Source: Candidatus Sysuiplasma jiujiangense
Lineage (GTDB): Archaea > Thermoplasmatota > Thermoplasmata > Sysuiplasmatales > Sysuiplasmataceae
Assembly (NCBI GenBank): GCA_019721075.1
Contig: JAHEAD010000012.1
Coordinates: 27,765-91,764, forward strand
Reading direction: 5' to 3'
Length of the DNA stretch: 64,000 nucleotides
Positions 44,545 to 54,296 of the stretch are shown here, one piece after another. The notes below the pieces were generated by a model, which was given only the letters and a program-made list of their open reading frames with translations, ran no database searches and was not told the DNA's origin. The position numbers and the translations under genes are program-made. Numbering within the stretch: position 1 is the stretch's first letter; each line of letters begins with the position of its first letter.

Positions 44545-47500
44545 ATGCCTGAAATTGCCATGAGCACGAGGGTGAGGGAATATTTTGCGCGTCTCGAAGA
44601 AGAGGCGAGAAAATGTTACGATATTACGTCGAGGGCACGTATCACTGGTATTGATACCGAGGAGAAAGTGGAAATACCCCTTGCGGAGGATATGGCTGCC
44701 CGGGTTGAGGAGCTTCTATCGGATTACAATGTGAAAGGGATTGCAGCAAAAATCAGGAAGCTCGCTGAAAACTACAACAGGGAAGAACTCTCGCTTATAA
44801 TTGCGAAGGAAATAGCAAACGAGGGATCGGGTACAAAACTCGAACTTCTGGAGCGTGCAGTCAGGGTTGGTCTGGCGATACTCACAGAGGGCATACTCGT
44901 GGCACCGCTGGAGGGTATTGCCGGTGTAAAAATATCGGCAGAGGGCGGGACCGGGAGCTACGTGACGCTTTATTTTTCAGGCCCCATACGTTCTGCAGGC
45001 GGCACAGGGCAGGCCATGAGCGTGCTTATTGCAGATGTGGTAAGAAGAGAACTGGGCATCGGCAGATATGTTCCAACAGAGGAGGAGGTTGAAAGATTCA
45101 AGGAGGAAATTCCGCTATACAAGCAGACCCAGCACCTTCAGTATCTTCCATCGCCTGAAGAGACGGAGATAATAGTAATGAACTGTCCGGTGTGCATAGA
45201 TGGCGAGGGCACGGAAGACGTGGAGGTTGCGGGTTATCGCGATCTCCCGAGGACAGGCACCAACAGACTCAGGGGCGGCGCGTGCATTGTAATTGCGGAC
45301 GGTTTGTGCCAGAAAGCATCGAAGATAATGAAGCATGTCGGGAATCTCAAACTGGATGGTTGGAATTTCCTGGAGAAAATAACAGGCAAGGCGACCGACA
45401 TAGATGACGGGGAGGTCAGGATAGCACCAAACGAGAAGTATGTGAAAGATATGGTGGCGGGAAGACCCATATTCTGCCACCCTTCAAGGATAGGAGGATT
45501 CAGGCTCAGATACGGAAGAACACGCACAACCGGGCTAAGCGCTGTTGCAATAAATCCCGCTACAATGTTTGTTCTTGACAGCTTTATAGCCATAGGTACG
45601 CAGATCAAGCTGGAAAGACCGGGAAAAGCGGGAGCAGTGACGCCGTGCACCGAGGCGGAGGGACCAATAGTTCTGATGAAAAATGGCGACGTTGTGCAGC
45701 TCAACACCACTCATGAAGCCCTGGATTCCCTGAAGGAAGTTAAGGAAATCATAGACATAGGGGAGATAGTCATACCATTTGGCGAATTCCTGGAGAACAA
45801 CCACCCGCTGGTTCCGGCGGGTTATTCGCTCGAATGGCACAGGGCGCTGCTCAGAAACAGACTCGGGAAGCTGCCGCCGAACTGGAGGGAACAGTCGTGG
45901 GAAGAGGCTCTGGCGACCTCCATCGGACACAATGTACCGCTGCATCCTGCTTACAATCTTTTCTGGAGTGACCTGACGATGGAAGAGCTGTTCCGTCTGA
46001 TTGAATACGTCTCAGGCAGCGGTATATTTCTGAATGATGAGCTGCATCTTCCACTTACCTCCGAAAAATCGCTGCTCGAGAAGCTGGGTGCGCTGCACAG
46101 GATTAAGGGAAAAGAGATCATAATAGAAAAATATGCGAAACCCCTGCTCCTGTGCCTCGGCCTTGAACCGGCGGAAGGAACGCTCAGGAGAATCAGACAG
46201 CCCGGACTGTTTTCAAATGCAATCGAGACCGTTTCATACCTTGCCGGAATCAGGATTATGCCCAGGGCTATAACGAGAATAGGCTCCAGAATGGCACGGC
46301 CCGAAAAAGCTGCTGAAAGAAAAATGAAACCCTCACCTCATGTCCTCTTTCCCCTGGGGCACGAGGGAGGGATGCAGCGGCTGTTCTCGACTGCTGCGCA
46401 GAAAGGTGAATTTTCGGTTGAGATGAATCAGAGAATCTGCCCGTCTTGCGGCTCAACGACATTTCTGTCGCTATGCAGGTGCGGGGCGCATACATACTCG
46501 AGGGGGAAGTCTGCGACTTTCAGAGTCAACATACGGTCAGTGCTGGAAGATGCCGCGGGCAGAATTGGAGAGAGCCGATACAGCGATATGAAAGGCGTAC
46601 AGGGGCTGATTTCAGCGGCCAGAACGCCGGAACCTGTGGAGAAGGGCATTCTCAGGGCGAAGCACGGCGTAAACGTTTTCAGGGACGGCACTGTCCGGTT
46701 CGACATGACGGATGTTCCGCTGACCCATTTCAGACCCGCTGAGATTGGGCTTAGTGTCGAGCGTGCGAAGAAGCTTGGGTACACAATGGATGCAGAAGGC
46801 AGGGAACTGGCATCTTCCAACCAGCTATGCGAGCTGATGGTGCAGGACATAGTGCCTTCAGTAAAATTTGCAGACTACATGAAAAGAGTGGCTGACTTTG
46901 TAGATGATGAACTTGTCAGGCTCTATGGCCAGCAGCCATACTACAAGCTGAACAGCAAATGGGATCTGATAGGGCAGCTCGCGGTTGGACTGGCACCGCA
47001 TACTTCCGGCGGAATATTGTGCAGAATAATTGGTTTTACAGAAACAAACGCCGGCTATGGCCATCCATTTTTCCATGCTGCAAAGAGGAGAAATGCCGAC
47101 GGGGATGAAGACTCGGTGATTCTGCTGATGGACGCGATTCTCAACTTCTCAAGATCGTATCTTCCCGAAACACGGGGAGGGCTCATGGATGCACCGCTCG
47201 TCCTTTCATTGAGGATAGATCCGAATGAAATAGACAAGGAGGCGCACAATATCGACTTGCTGAAAGAATACCCTCTTGAATTTTTTGAGGCAACCGAGCG
47301 CTTCGCCAGGCCAAAGGAGGTGGAGGCCATCATGGACACTGTGGGCCCCAGGATATTCAGCGAAAGACAGTACGAGGGATTCGGCTTTACCAACGACACC
47401 GCCGACATATCGGAAGGACCCAGGGGATCCGTATACAGTACCCTGGAAACAATGGAAGATAAATTATGGGCACAGCTTGAACTTGCAAGAAAAATCAGGG

Positions 47501-47856
47501 CCGTTGATGCCGGGGATGTTGCCTACAGGGTGATAACAAAGCATTTCCTTCCCGACATGATAGGGAATCTGAAAAGTTTTTCAGCTCAGGAGCTCAGATG
47601 CACCAAATGCGGATCGAAATACAGGAGGATGCCACTCAGGGGAAAATGCTATTGCGGCCACGAACTGACACTGACTGTCCATGAGGCCAGTGTCAAAAAG
47701 TATCTGGAACTCACGAAGGAGATTGTGAGGAGGTTCGATCTTCCCCAATACACAATCCAGAGGATCGAGCTCATTGAGAGTTCGATGAAGAGCCTGTTTG
47801 AAAGCGACAGCGTCAGGACACTGAAGCTGACTGAGTTCGAACAGACGGCAGATTGA
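44545..47856 (+). CDS. polC: DNA polymerase D (Pol II) large subunit DP2
   Basis: The catalytic subunit of the archaeal D-family replicative DNA polymerase, found in Euryarchaeota and relatives but not Crenarchaeota. The 1103-residue chain is of normal length and shows no intein. The catalytic acidic motif NADGDED has D852 and D854. Zinc-binding regions are seen at about 630-650 (CPSCGSTTFLSLCRCG) and near the C-terminus at about 1018-1038 (CTKCGSKYRR, GKCYCGHE), where the small subunit and PCNA are contacted in homologues. The N-terminal part with GGTGSYVTLYFSGPIRSAGG is the most conserved family region. The exonuclease subunit DP1 is not in this window. The start is ATG 44545. Confidence 0.97.
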   Translation: MPEIAMSTRVREYFARLEEEARKCYDITSRARITGIDTEEKVEIPLAEDMAARVEELLSDYNVKGIAAKIRKLAENYNREELSLIIAKEIANEGSGTKLELLERAVRVGLAILTEGILVAPLEGIAGVKISAEGGTGSYVTLYFSGPIRSAGGTGQAMSVLIADVVRRELGIGRYVPTEEEVERFKEEIPLYKQTQHLQYLPSPEETEIIVMNCPVCIDGEGTEDVEVAGYRDLPRTGTNRLRGGACIVIADGLCQKASKIMKHVGNLKLDGWNFLEKITGKATDIDDGEVRIAPNEKYVKDMVAGRPIFCHPSRIGGFRLRYGRTRTTGLSAVAINPATMFVLDSFIAIGTQIKLERPGKAGAVTPCTEAEGPIVLMKNGDVVQLNTTHEALDSLKEVKEIIDIGEIVIPFGEFLENNHPLVPAGYSLEWHRALLRNRLGKLPPNWREQSWEEALATSIGHNVPLHPAYNLFWSDLTMEELFRLIEYVSGSGIFLNDELHLPLTSEKSLLEKLGALHRIKGKEIIIEKYAKPLLLCLGLEPAEGTLRRIRQPGLFSNAIETVSYLAGIRIMPRAITRIGSRMARPEKAAERKMKPSPHVLFPLGHEGGMQRLFSTAAQKGEFSVEMNQRICPSCGSTTFLSLCRCGAHTYSRGKSATFRVNIRSVLEDAAGRIGESRYSDMKGVQGLISAARTPEPVEKGILRAKHGVNVFRDGTVRFDMTDVPLTHFRPAEIGLSVERAKKLGYTMDAEGRELASSNQLCELMVQDIVPSVKFADYMKRVADFVDDELVRLYGQQPYYKLNSKWDLIGQLAVGLAPHTSGGILCRIIGFTETNAGYGHPFFHAAKRRNADGDEDSVILLMDAILNFSRSYLPETRGGLMDAPLVLSLRIDPNEIDKEAHNIDLLKEYPLEFFEATERFARPKEVEAIMDTVGPRIFSERQYEGFGFTNDTADISEGPRGSVYSTLETMEDKLWAQLELARKIRAVDAGDVAYRVITKHFLPDMIGNLKSFSAQELRCTKCGSKYRRMPLRGKCYCGHELTLTVHEASVKKYLELTKEIVRRFDLPQYTIQRIELIESSMKSLFESDSVRTLKLTEFEQTAD

Positions 47857-47894
47857 CATCAGCCGTCGGGAATCCGGCTACCTGCGTGATTGAG

Positions 47895-48554
47895 ATGCGA
47901 CCGGAAATAGTGACTTTTGACATCGACGGTACTCTGACAGTCGGTCATGGATGGTATTACATTGCGGAAATGCTTGGGAAAAAGGATGATTACCTCCGTT
48001 CAACGCGCCTTTACAGGAGCGGAAGGATAGATGAAAGGGAACACCTGAACAATCTGCTGAATCTGGCGGCGGGCAGGACGGTTGATGATATTGCAGGAAT
48101 GCTGGAGAGGGTCCCTCTCATCGATAACATCGCTGAGGGAGTAGAGCGGCTGAAGTCAGAAGGCATCGGCTCTTTTCTCCTGACACATAACCCTGAATAC
48201 GTTTGTAAATGGTACTCCGGCAGATTTGGCTTCGAGGGGTATATCTGCTCCAGCCAGAAGGTCGACGGAAAAACCATCCGGAGAGCTGAATCCGCAGCGC
48301 CTGACAAGCTGGCCTGGCTTGACAAGTTCTGCCGCGCCAGGAAAGTGGAGCTGGAAGGCATACTGCACATAGGGGACAGCGCGAGCGATCGCTCTGTATT
48401 CATCCGGACCGGACGCGGCATCGCAGTCAATACAAGGGACAGGTCGATAATATACAGCGCGACAGCATACCTGAACACAACGGACATGAACGATATTGCC
48501 GGAAAGGTGCTGGAAATATCAGACGGCACTCAGCTTTTCCGCGAGATCCGATGA
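47895..48554 (+). CDS. HAD-superfamily phosphatase (phosphoserine phosphatase-like)
   Basis: A 219-residue haloacid dehalogenase hydrolase. Motif I is DIDGT (D9 nucleophile, D11 acid/base), motif II is LLTHNP with the threonine, motif III is a lysine near SQKVDGK or DKLAW, and motif IV is GDSASD. The cap segment between motifs I and II fits the phosphoserine phosphatase group. The substrate is not fixed by sequence. The start is ATG 47895 rather than the TTG at 47853 that overlaps the polymerase stop. It follows the polymerase by 38 bases, and its 3' end overlaps the converging rpoD gene by 36 bases, an unusually long tail-to-tail overlap. Confidence 0.87.
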   Translation: MRPEIVTFDIDGTLTVGHGWYYIAEMLGKKDDYLRSTRLYRSGRIDEREHLNNLLNLAAGRTVDDIAGMLERVPLIDNIAEGVERLKSEGIGSFLLTHNPEYVCKWYSGRFGFEGYICSSQKVDGKTIRRAESAAPDKLAWLDKFCRARKVELEGILHIGDSASDRSVFIRTGRGIAVNTRDRSIIYSATAYLNTTDMNDIAGKVLEISDGTQLFREIR

Positions 48555-49349
48555 TTTCTTTTCGAGTATCTCTATTGATTTGATAAGCGCCTCAGACGCG
48601 GTCAGTGAGCCGTCCGTCTCAAACTGCATGACAAATCGGGATTCGTCGCCGGTGACTTCGACAGCCCCCCTGGGTGCTGCCTCAACGCAGGCTTTGCAGA
48701 GCGTGCACTTTTCGATATCTGTAACAACGATGCTGGATGCCCGCTTTTCAAGTATGTTCACCGGGCAGCAGCCCGTATCGAACTTGTCCAGGTCCAGCCT
48801 GTCATAATTGAACTTGACGCTCGGATAGTACCTGTAACCGGGCGACTGGACTGCCTGAAACCTCGCATGCTGTTTACCTGTACCAAGTTCAGCGGTTGCA
48901 TAAACCAGGACTGCCTGTTTCGGGCCGAGTTTGACAATTGGTATGAATTCATCCTTTACGCGGTACTTTTCGCTTCCCAGAGGTTCCAGATCTCCGGAAT
49001 AAACGGTGCATGGCCCCTTCTTGTTCAGCGAATACATAACAGTGCAGCTGGGGCAGCCTTCACCCTTGCAGGTGCATTCATTCCTGAAATTGAACTCATC
49101 CAGGTAGGTTGGAAGAGGTATGAGGCCGAGTCTGTGAGCTATCATTTCATCGAACAGTGGAGTGACACTCTCGTACTCTGTGCCGTCTTCACCCATTATA
49201 GGACCGAGATGAAACTCCACATTGTTGACAGCCATTTTCGGCACTTCTGAGAGAAGCGTTCTCCGCAGCGCATTTACCTGCTGAGGATTCGCATCCGAGA
49301 CTACAAAGCGAATGAAATTGTCCTTTACTTCCCTGAATTCTATATCCAT
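48519..49349 (-). CDS. rpoD: DNA-directed RNA polymerase subunit D
   Basis: The archaeal counterpart of bacterial alpha N-terminal domain and eukaryotic Rpb3, the platform on which the polymerase assembles together with subunit L. The 276 residues begin with the usual dimerisation region (NFIRFVVSDANPQQVNALRRTL). The inserted ferredoxin-like domain keeps cysteines in CCPVN and CTLCKAC (about 195-225), consistent with a structural 4Fe-4S cluster as in several archaea. It is the last gene of the rps13-rps4-rps11-rpoD operon, 12 bases after rps11, and its 3' end overlaps the HAD phosphatase gene on the other strand. Confidence 0.97.
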   Translation of the reverse strand: MDIEFREVKDNFIRFVVSDANPQQVNALRRTLLSEVPKMAVNNVEFHLGPIMGEDGTEYESVTPLFDEMIAHRLGLIPLPTYLDEFNFRNECTCKGEGCPSCTVMYSLNKKGPCTVYSGDLEPLGSEKYRVKDEFIPIVKLGPKQAVLVYATAELGTGKQHARFQAVQSPGYRYYPSVKFNYDRLDLDKFDTGCCPVNILEKRASSIVVTDIEKCTLCKACVEAAPRGAVEVTGDESRFVMQFETDGSLTASEALIKSIEILEKKSSDLAEKLSAV

Positions 49350-49361
49350 CTGAGCACCCGT

Positions 49362-49742
49362 TCAGACCCTTCTGCCACGTCTTCCGCCCTTCTTCTTTGT
49401 GCCGTCATGCGGAACAGGGGTAACATCCTCTATTCGCCCAATCTTGAGTCCCGCTCTAGCGAGTGCTCTGATTGCCGCCTGCGCACCGGGTCCGGGTGAT
49501 GCTGATTTGTTTCCGCCGGGGGCCCTTACCCTGACATGCACCGTATCGATGCCCTTCTCCTTGATCTGCTCAGCAACCCGCTCTGCGGCGCGCATTGCGG
49601 CATACGGGGAGGACTCATCCTTGGCTGCCTTGACAACCATGCCTCCGGTACATTTAGCAATTGTTTCAGCGCCTGTTATGTCGGTGACAGTTATGAGAAT
49701 ATTGTTGTAGCTTGCGAAAATATTCGCAATGCCTATCTTCAT
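49362..49742 (-). CDS. rps11: Small ribosomal subunit protein uS11
   Basis: A 126-residue ribosomal protein of the 30S platform, next to the 3' end of 16S rRNA. The start ([20 protein letters not shown]) and the tail [25 protein letters not shown] are typical of archaeal uS11, and the length is normal. Its ATG overlaps the stop of rps4 (ATGA, 49739-49742), so the two are co-translated. It is the third gene of the operon rps13-rps4-rps11-rpoD. Confidence 0.98.
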   Translation of the reverse strand: MKIGIANIFASYNNILITVTDITGAETIAKCTGGMVVKAAKDESSPYAAMRAAERVAEQIKEKGIDTVHVRVRAPGGNKSASPGPGAQAAIRALARAGLKIGRIEDVTPVPHDGTKKKGGRRGRRV

Positions 49743-50482
49743 TTGTCCGCCTCCGTGTCATCAGGCACAGCATCCTGCAGGGGAACATCCTCTTTTACCT
49801 CCACCGCCTCAACCGCTTCCTTCAGCACCACATCCTTCTTTATCTCCTTCTTCACGACCTTCTGCACCACAGGAGGAACGAATGACCGGCGTCTCGAAAA
49901 CTTCGAGTTCCTTCCTTCTTCCCTGTCCGGTCTCTTCTCCTTCAGGACACCGACAAAATCTGGTGCAGGGCGCATCGGATGCATGTCGCCGGATATCGGG
50001 GATGTGGGTGAATAAGCGATAGATTCGTCCTCCCCTATCTTGACCATATATCCCGGAACGGTCAACCGTCTCGACTGCATGCTTATATGACCGTGAACAA
50101 TAAACTGTCTCGCCTGTTCCACGCTTCTTGCCATTCCCTTCTTGAGTATAATCGTCTGAAGTCTTCTGGACAGGACCTCTTCTATGTTTATCAGAAGCAG
50201 ATCGTTGAGATCTGCTGTCTCGTTGACAAGACCGAGCCTCTTGCATTTTGCCAGAAGAAGCTCTGTTTCCTTCCGTGCCTGTTCGTCTCCGGCCCTGTTG
50301 CGCGCCTGAAGAGATCTGGACTGTCTTCTCACTTCCCTGAGGAAAGACTGGGCCTTCCATAACTCCTTCTTGTTCTTCAGTCCGTACTTGAAAACGAGAT
50401 TGCTCTCCCTCTTAATTCTCTCCCCTTCCCACGGATGGGAAGGCCTGTCATATTTTCTGACCGGAAACTTTGGATCTCCCAT
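49739..50482 (-). CDS. rps4: Small ribosomal subunit protein uS4 with a long C-terminal tail
   Basis: A primary 16S rRNA-binding protein and nucleator of 30S assembly. The S4 RNA-binding domain is seen at about 103-165 ([29 protein letters not shown]). At 247 residues it is longer than most archaeal uS4; the last 50 or so residues are a charged Val/Lys/Glu-rich tail ([15 protein letters not shown], then acidic DDTEADK) without a known fold. It lies 20 bases after rps13 and is coupled to rps11 by ATGA. The core identification is certain; the tail may be lineage-specific. Confidence 0.97.
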   Translation of the reverse strand: MGDPKFPVRKYDRPSHPWEGERIKRESNLVFKYGLKNKKELWKAQSFLREVRRQSRSLQARNRAGDEQARKETELLLAKCKRLGLVNETADLNDLLLINIEEVLSRRLQTIILKKGMARSVEQARQFIVHGHISMQSRRLTVPGYMVKIGEDESIAYSPTSPISGDMHPMRPAPDFVGVLKEKRPDREEGRNSKFSRRRSFVPPVVQKVVKKEIKKDVVLKEAVEAVEVKEDVPLQDAVPDDTEADK

Positions 50483-50502
50483 TAATTCACCTTAAAATTG
50501 GC

Positions 50503-51135
50503 TCAGCTGGCCTTCTCCTTTGAAGCTGGCTTGGCAGGCGTTTTGGCAGGAGCGGCGGACTTTGCGGCTGGCGCAGCGGTTTTGGCAGCCTTGCCCGCGG
50601 TTGCAGACTGTCCAGGCGCGGCTTCAGCGGCCGCCTTCTCTCCGCCGGCACCCGCGGCAGGCGCGGCAGCGACCCTGGTCACACCCATCGTCAGACCTGT
50701 CCTTCCGTTGGAACGCGTCCGCTGTCCCCTGACTTTCTGTCCTGTCTCATGCCTTATTCCCTTGTAACAGCGAATCATTTTCATGCGGTTGATGTCTTCC
50801 CTGACCGCAAGGTCAACTTCGGTACCTATGGCATGCCTGCTTTCCCCGGTTTCAAATTCGCTTGGCCGGTTTACCATCCAGCCCGGGAAGTTACTTGCGA
50901 TTGAATTTATTGCCTCTTCTATTTCTGCATACTTGGATTCAGGGTATGAGCCGAGCTTGACGTTCCTGTCAATGCCTGCGGATATGGCCACCCGTTCAGC
51001 AATACGCTTTCCGAGACCTTTTATCTTCATCAAGGCAACAACGGACTTCTTGTTTCCGTCCAGATCAGTGTTCGCTATATGAACTATGAAATGGAAATCG
51101 CCCTTCGCAGCATCATTCCCGGTCTGATCAGCCAA
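50503..51135 (-). CDS. rps13: Small ribosomal subunit protein uS13 with an Ala/Lys/Pro-rich tail
   Basis: A head protein of the 30S subunit contacting 16S rRNA and the 50S bridge. Residues 1-150 are the usual archaeal uS13 (GLGKRIAERVAISAGI; GIRHETGQKVRGQRTRSN). From about residue 152 there is an extension of some 58 residues made almost wholly of Ala, Lys, Pro and Gly, like histone H1 tails and unlike ordinary uS13. The start is TTG at 51135 with a good GAGGAT ribosome-binding site nine bases upstream. First gene of the ribosomal-rpoD operon, 116 bases downstream of nuoN. Confidence 0.97.
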   Translation of the reverse strand: MADQTGNDAAKGDFHFIVHIANTDLDGNKKSVVALMKIKGLGKRIAERVAISAGIDRNVKLGSYPESKYAEIEEAINSIASNFPGWMVNRPSEFETGESRHAIGTEVDLAVREDINRMKMIRCYKGIRHETGQKVRGQRTRSNGRTGLTMGVTRVAAAPAAGAGGEKAAAEAAPGQSATAGKAAKTAAPAAKSAAPAKTPAKPASKEKAS

Positions 51136-51176
51136 AACTAACCAATCCTCTTGTAATAATTGCCTAAAAGGTTGCC

Positions 51177-51184
51177 ATATTTAA
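51177..51184 (-). promoter_or_regulatory. TATA box of the rps13 operon
   Basis: TTAAATAT on the minus strand, about 45 bases before the TTG start of rps13. This leaves a leader of roughly 20 bases containing the GAGGAT ribosome-binding site (51145-51150). It indicates that the ribosomal operon can be transcribed separately from the upstream nuo genes. Confidence 0.5.
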
Positions 51185-51251
51185 CCTATTCGCCGGCTGA
51201 TTCAGCCGTTTGCCGGAAAACTGTTTGGCATGTTCGGAATGGCACTGCGGT

Positions 51252-52763
51252 TCAGAGCAGCGAAAGCAGTGCCCTTGCAGCACTGTTGCAGACAGCAATC
51301 ACGGGACCCGGATATATGCCTATGAGCACGACAGCCATCAGTGCTATCAGCAGGGATGCTGAACCCGGAATTCCAAGGGAGTACCTGGGTGGAGGCGATT
51401 CTGTGTCGCTGAACATGTTTCTTATCACCCTTACATAATAGATCAGCGATACAGCGCTGTTCATTATTCCGAAAACTGCAAGCCAGATGACCCAAGAATA
51501 ACCGGGTATTATGGATGCTCCCACAGCGCTTGAAAATATCAGCAGCTTGCTGTCGAATCCGGCAAGAAGCGGGATACCCAGCAGCGAGAGAAGGTAGAAC
51601 GTCATTGAAAAGGAGATGAGCTTGTTGTTCCTGAAGAGACCCCTGAAATCGTCAACGGCTACGCCGCCTACACTCGATGACATGAGCGCAACGATGGCGA
51701 ATGCGCCTGCGGTCGCAATGGCATGGGTAAGAATCTGAAATATTCCTGAGGAGATGGAGAAGATCTGCAGACTGGAACCATAGATGCCCGGATCACCGTA
51801 CGCGGCAGCAAAAACAGGCAGTGTTATGAGGATGTAGCCCGCCTGTCCTATGCTGGAATAAGCAAGCATTCTCTTGAAACTCTTCTGCTGGAGTGCAACA
51901 ACATTCCCCACTGTCATTGTGAGGATGGCAAGTATGCCGAATATGGGAGCCCATTCGGCTCTGAAAGCAATAAGCGCGACAATGAATATCTTGAAAATTG
52001 CCGCCAGACCGGCCTTCTTCGTTCCTGACGAGAGCAGACTGGAGACCGGTGTGGGCGTTCCCTCGTAGACGTCCGGTGCCCACATGTGGAACGGTACAAT
52101 CGCAACCTCGAATCCGAAGCCGGCAATTATCATGACAAGCGCAATCATGGCGGTCGGAAAATACGGACTCTGCGAGGAAATGGACTGCAGGGAAGTAGCC
52201 AGCGCGGAAAGCTGGAGAGTGTGGGTTATGCCGTAGAGAAGGGAAATGCCATAAAGAGCGAGTGCCGCTGAAAGCGCACTGATGATGTAGAATTTCATAG
52301 CCGCTTCGATTCCAGTCCTGTCCTTCTTCCTGAACGCGGAGATGGATGCACTTGCGAGACCGGTGAGCGCAATGCCCACAAACAGGGTAATCAGGTCGGT
52401 CGCGGCGCTGATCACCATCATACCTGCCACTGAAATCAGCAGCAGGCTGTAGTATTCACCCTGGTTTCTGTCAGACTGTATATAGCGAACCGAGGGGAGC
52501 ATTGAAAGGAGTCCCACTGTAAGGAATATGAGCTGAAAGACGACGGCGAAATCGTCTTCCACCATGACATTGCCGAAATTCTGGTTGACAGGAATCACAT
52601 CGAAGAGGATGAGGAAGAGCAGGAGGAATGTTGCAGCAATAGTGGCCAGGGACACACCCGCAACCGTCCTGTTGCTGACATAAAACGAAAGTGCTGCGGC
52701 AATTACTGCGCCTGCGACCATAACGATTAATGGAGACATGCCTGATGCGAAGAACTGTATCAT
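51252..52763 (-). CDS. nuoN: NADH-quinone oxidoreductase-like subunit N
   Basis: One of the three antiporter-like proton-pumping membrane subunits (L, M, N) of complex I. The 503 residues form about 14 hydrophobic helices. The conserved segment VPFHMWAPDVYEGTPTPVSSLLSSGTKKAG is clear, including the lysine of the discontinuous helix, and a glutamate in helix 5. The start is taken at ATG 52763 because it overlaps the nuoM stop (ATGA, 52760-52763); the frame is open upstream inside nuoM but that part is a shadow. Last gene of the nuo operon. Confidence 0.97.
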   Translation of the reverse strand: MIQFFASGMSPLIVMVAGAVIAAALSFYVSNRTVAGVSLATIAATFLLLFLILFDVIPVNQNFGNVMVEDDFAVVFQLIFLTVGLLSMLPSVRYIQSDRNQGEYYSLLLISVAGMMVISAATDLITLFVGIALTGLASASISAFRKKDRTGIEAAMKFYIISALSAALALYGISLLYGITHTLQLSALATSLQSISSQSPYFPTAMIALVMIIAGFGFEVAIVPFHMWAPDVYEGTPTPVSSLLSSGTKKAGLAAIFKIFIVALIAFRAEWAPIFGILAILTMTVGNVVALQQKSFKRMLAYSSIGQAGYILITLPVFAAAYGDPGIYGSSLQIFSISSGIFQILTHAIATAGAFAIVALMSSSVGGVAVDDFRGLFRNNKLISFSMTFYLLSLLGIPLLAGFDSKLLIFSSAVGASIIPGYSWVIWLAVFGIMNSAVSLIYYVRVIRNMFSDTESPPPRYSLGIPGSASLLIALMAVVLIGIYPGPVIAVCNSAARALLSLL

Positions 52764-54295
52764 TTCAGTGCACCTGCCATCATTGAGTAGTAATGAGCGA
52801 CTGCAATGTTGATCGGATTGAACATGAACCACGGGAGTATTCCGAAGACAACAATAATCAGAAGCAGTACGGCCATCGGAAAGGACTCGAACCAGTTGCC
52901 GTCATGTATATCATTCATGGATATCTCCTTTGAATCCGGGCCGAATATCGTCTTCTGCATGGACCAGACATAGTATCCTGCCGTAAGCACCACAGTAAAT
53001 ATCGGTATGATGAGCAGCAGGCCGAAACTGAGATATGTGACGTAGAATACGCTGAATTCCGCAGCAAACCCTATCATACCCGGCATTCCAAGCGACGCGA
53101 GGAAGCCTCCCATCATCAGGGTGGCTAGCGTCGGCATTTTTCTTGCCAGACCGCCGAGTTTGCTCATATCTCTCGTTCCGGCATGATGCTGAATGACGCC
53201 TGCCGACATGAATAGCACTGCGGTGATGAGCCCGTGGGAGAACATCTGGAAATCAGCAACTGTTATACCCAGCGGATTAATCTGCCCGGTTTTTGGATTC
53301 AGCGTAAAAATTGCGGCTGCTATAGCAAGGAGAACAAGGCCCATATGACTTATGGATGAGTTTGCGATCATCCGCTTCAGATCCTTCTGCGCCATGCTGA
53401 CCCATGCACCGTAGAGTATGCTTATCACTGCAAGGACGACGATCAGATATTCGAAGTATTTTGCACCATAAGGCAGGGTGGGCACAGCGATACGTATCAG
53501 CCCGTACGAGCCCATCTTGAGCAGGAGGGATGCTAGCAGGACGCTTCCCCCCGTGGGCGCATCTGTATGCGCATCGGGAAGCCAAGTATGGAACGGGAAA
53601 ACAGGCATCTTTACGATGAAACCGAAGAACAGGCCCAGAAACACTATTACCTGAAAATAGAGGGGGAAGAGAGGCGAGACCGCGGCAATCTTTGTAATTG
53701 AGAATGTAAACGGTTTTGCAGGGTAGAAGCTGTGATATTCAAAATAAAGAGCAAAGAAGGAGAGAAGCATTACAAGACTCGACGCGTGTGTATATATGAA
53801 GAATTTTGTGGCGCTGTATATCCGCTTCTGAGAGCCCCAGATCAGTATTATGAAATACATCGGGACGAGAACCACTTCCCAGAAGATGTAGAAGATGAAG
53901 TAATTGAGCGTTGTAAAGACACCCAGGACTCCAGTTTCGACCAGCAGAATCATGGAGAAATACTGATTTGACCTGTGCTCAACGTCCCAGGAGAACAGAA
54001 CAACCAGGAAGGAGACAAGGAGAGTGAGAAAAACCATCGGCAGTGCTATGCCATCCACTCCGACGGCGTAGCTTATCCTGAAATATGAGGTGCTAATCCA
54101 CGTGTAATGCTCTGAGAACTGATACCCGGGATTGCCGTAATTGAATGACACGAGCATGTAAATGCCTAGAAGAAGAGGAATGAAACTGAATATTGCAGCG
54201 ACTGCCCTGTTCTTCCGCAGATCTGCAGGCATTGCAAGCAGAAGTGCAAAACCCGCGGCCAGAAATATGAGCATCAGCGATATCAGGAACAACAA
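52760..54295 (-). CDS. nuoM: NADH-quinone oxidoreductase-like subunit M
   Basis: A 511-residue antiporter-like proton-pumping subunit of complex I, about 14 helices. The central motif VFPFHTWLPDAHTDAPTGGSVLLA matches NuoM, with the proton-channel lysine in the next helix and the glutamate in helix 5. The start is TTG at 54295, one base after the nuoL stop codon. Its last bases overlap the nuoN start (ATGA). The family identity and proton-channel residues are plain. Confidence 0.97.
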   Translation of the reverse strand: MLFLISLMLIFLAAGFALLLAMPADLRKNRAVAAIFSFIPLLLGIYMLVSFNYGNPGYQFSEHYTWISTSYFRISYAVGVDGIALPMVFLTLLVSFLVVLFSWDVEHRSNQYFSMILLVETGVLGVFTTLNYFIFYIFWEVVLVPMYFIILIWGSQKRIYSATKFFIYTHASSLVMLLSFFALYFEYHSFYPAKPFTFSITKIAAVSPLFPLYFQVIVFLGLFFGFIVKMPVFPFHTWLPDAHTDAPTGGSVLLASLLLKMGSYGLIRIAVPTLPYGAKYFEYLIVVLAVISILYGAWVSMAQKDLKRMIANSSISHMGLVLLAIAAAIFTLNPKTGQINPLGITVADFQMFSHGLITAVLFMSAGVIQHHAGTRDMSKLGGLARKMPTLATLMMGGFLASLGMPGMIGFAAEFSVFYVTYLSFGLLLIIPIFTVVLTAGYYVWSMQKTIFGPDSKEISMNDIHDGNWFESFPMAVLLLIIVVFGILPWFMFNPINIAVAHYYSMMAGALK

Positions 54296-54296
54296 A

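Noticed and set aside
44545..47856. An intein in the polymerase large subunit gene
   Set aside because: The total length (1103) matches intein-free DP2, and motifs run on without an insertion.
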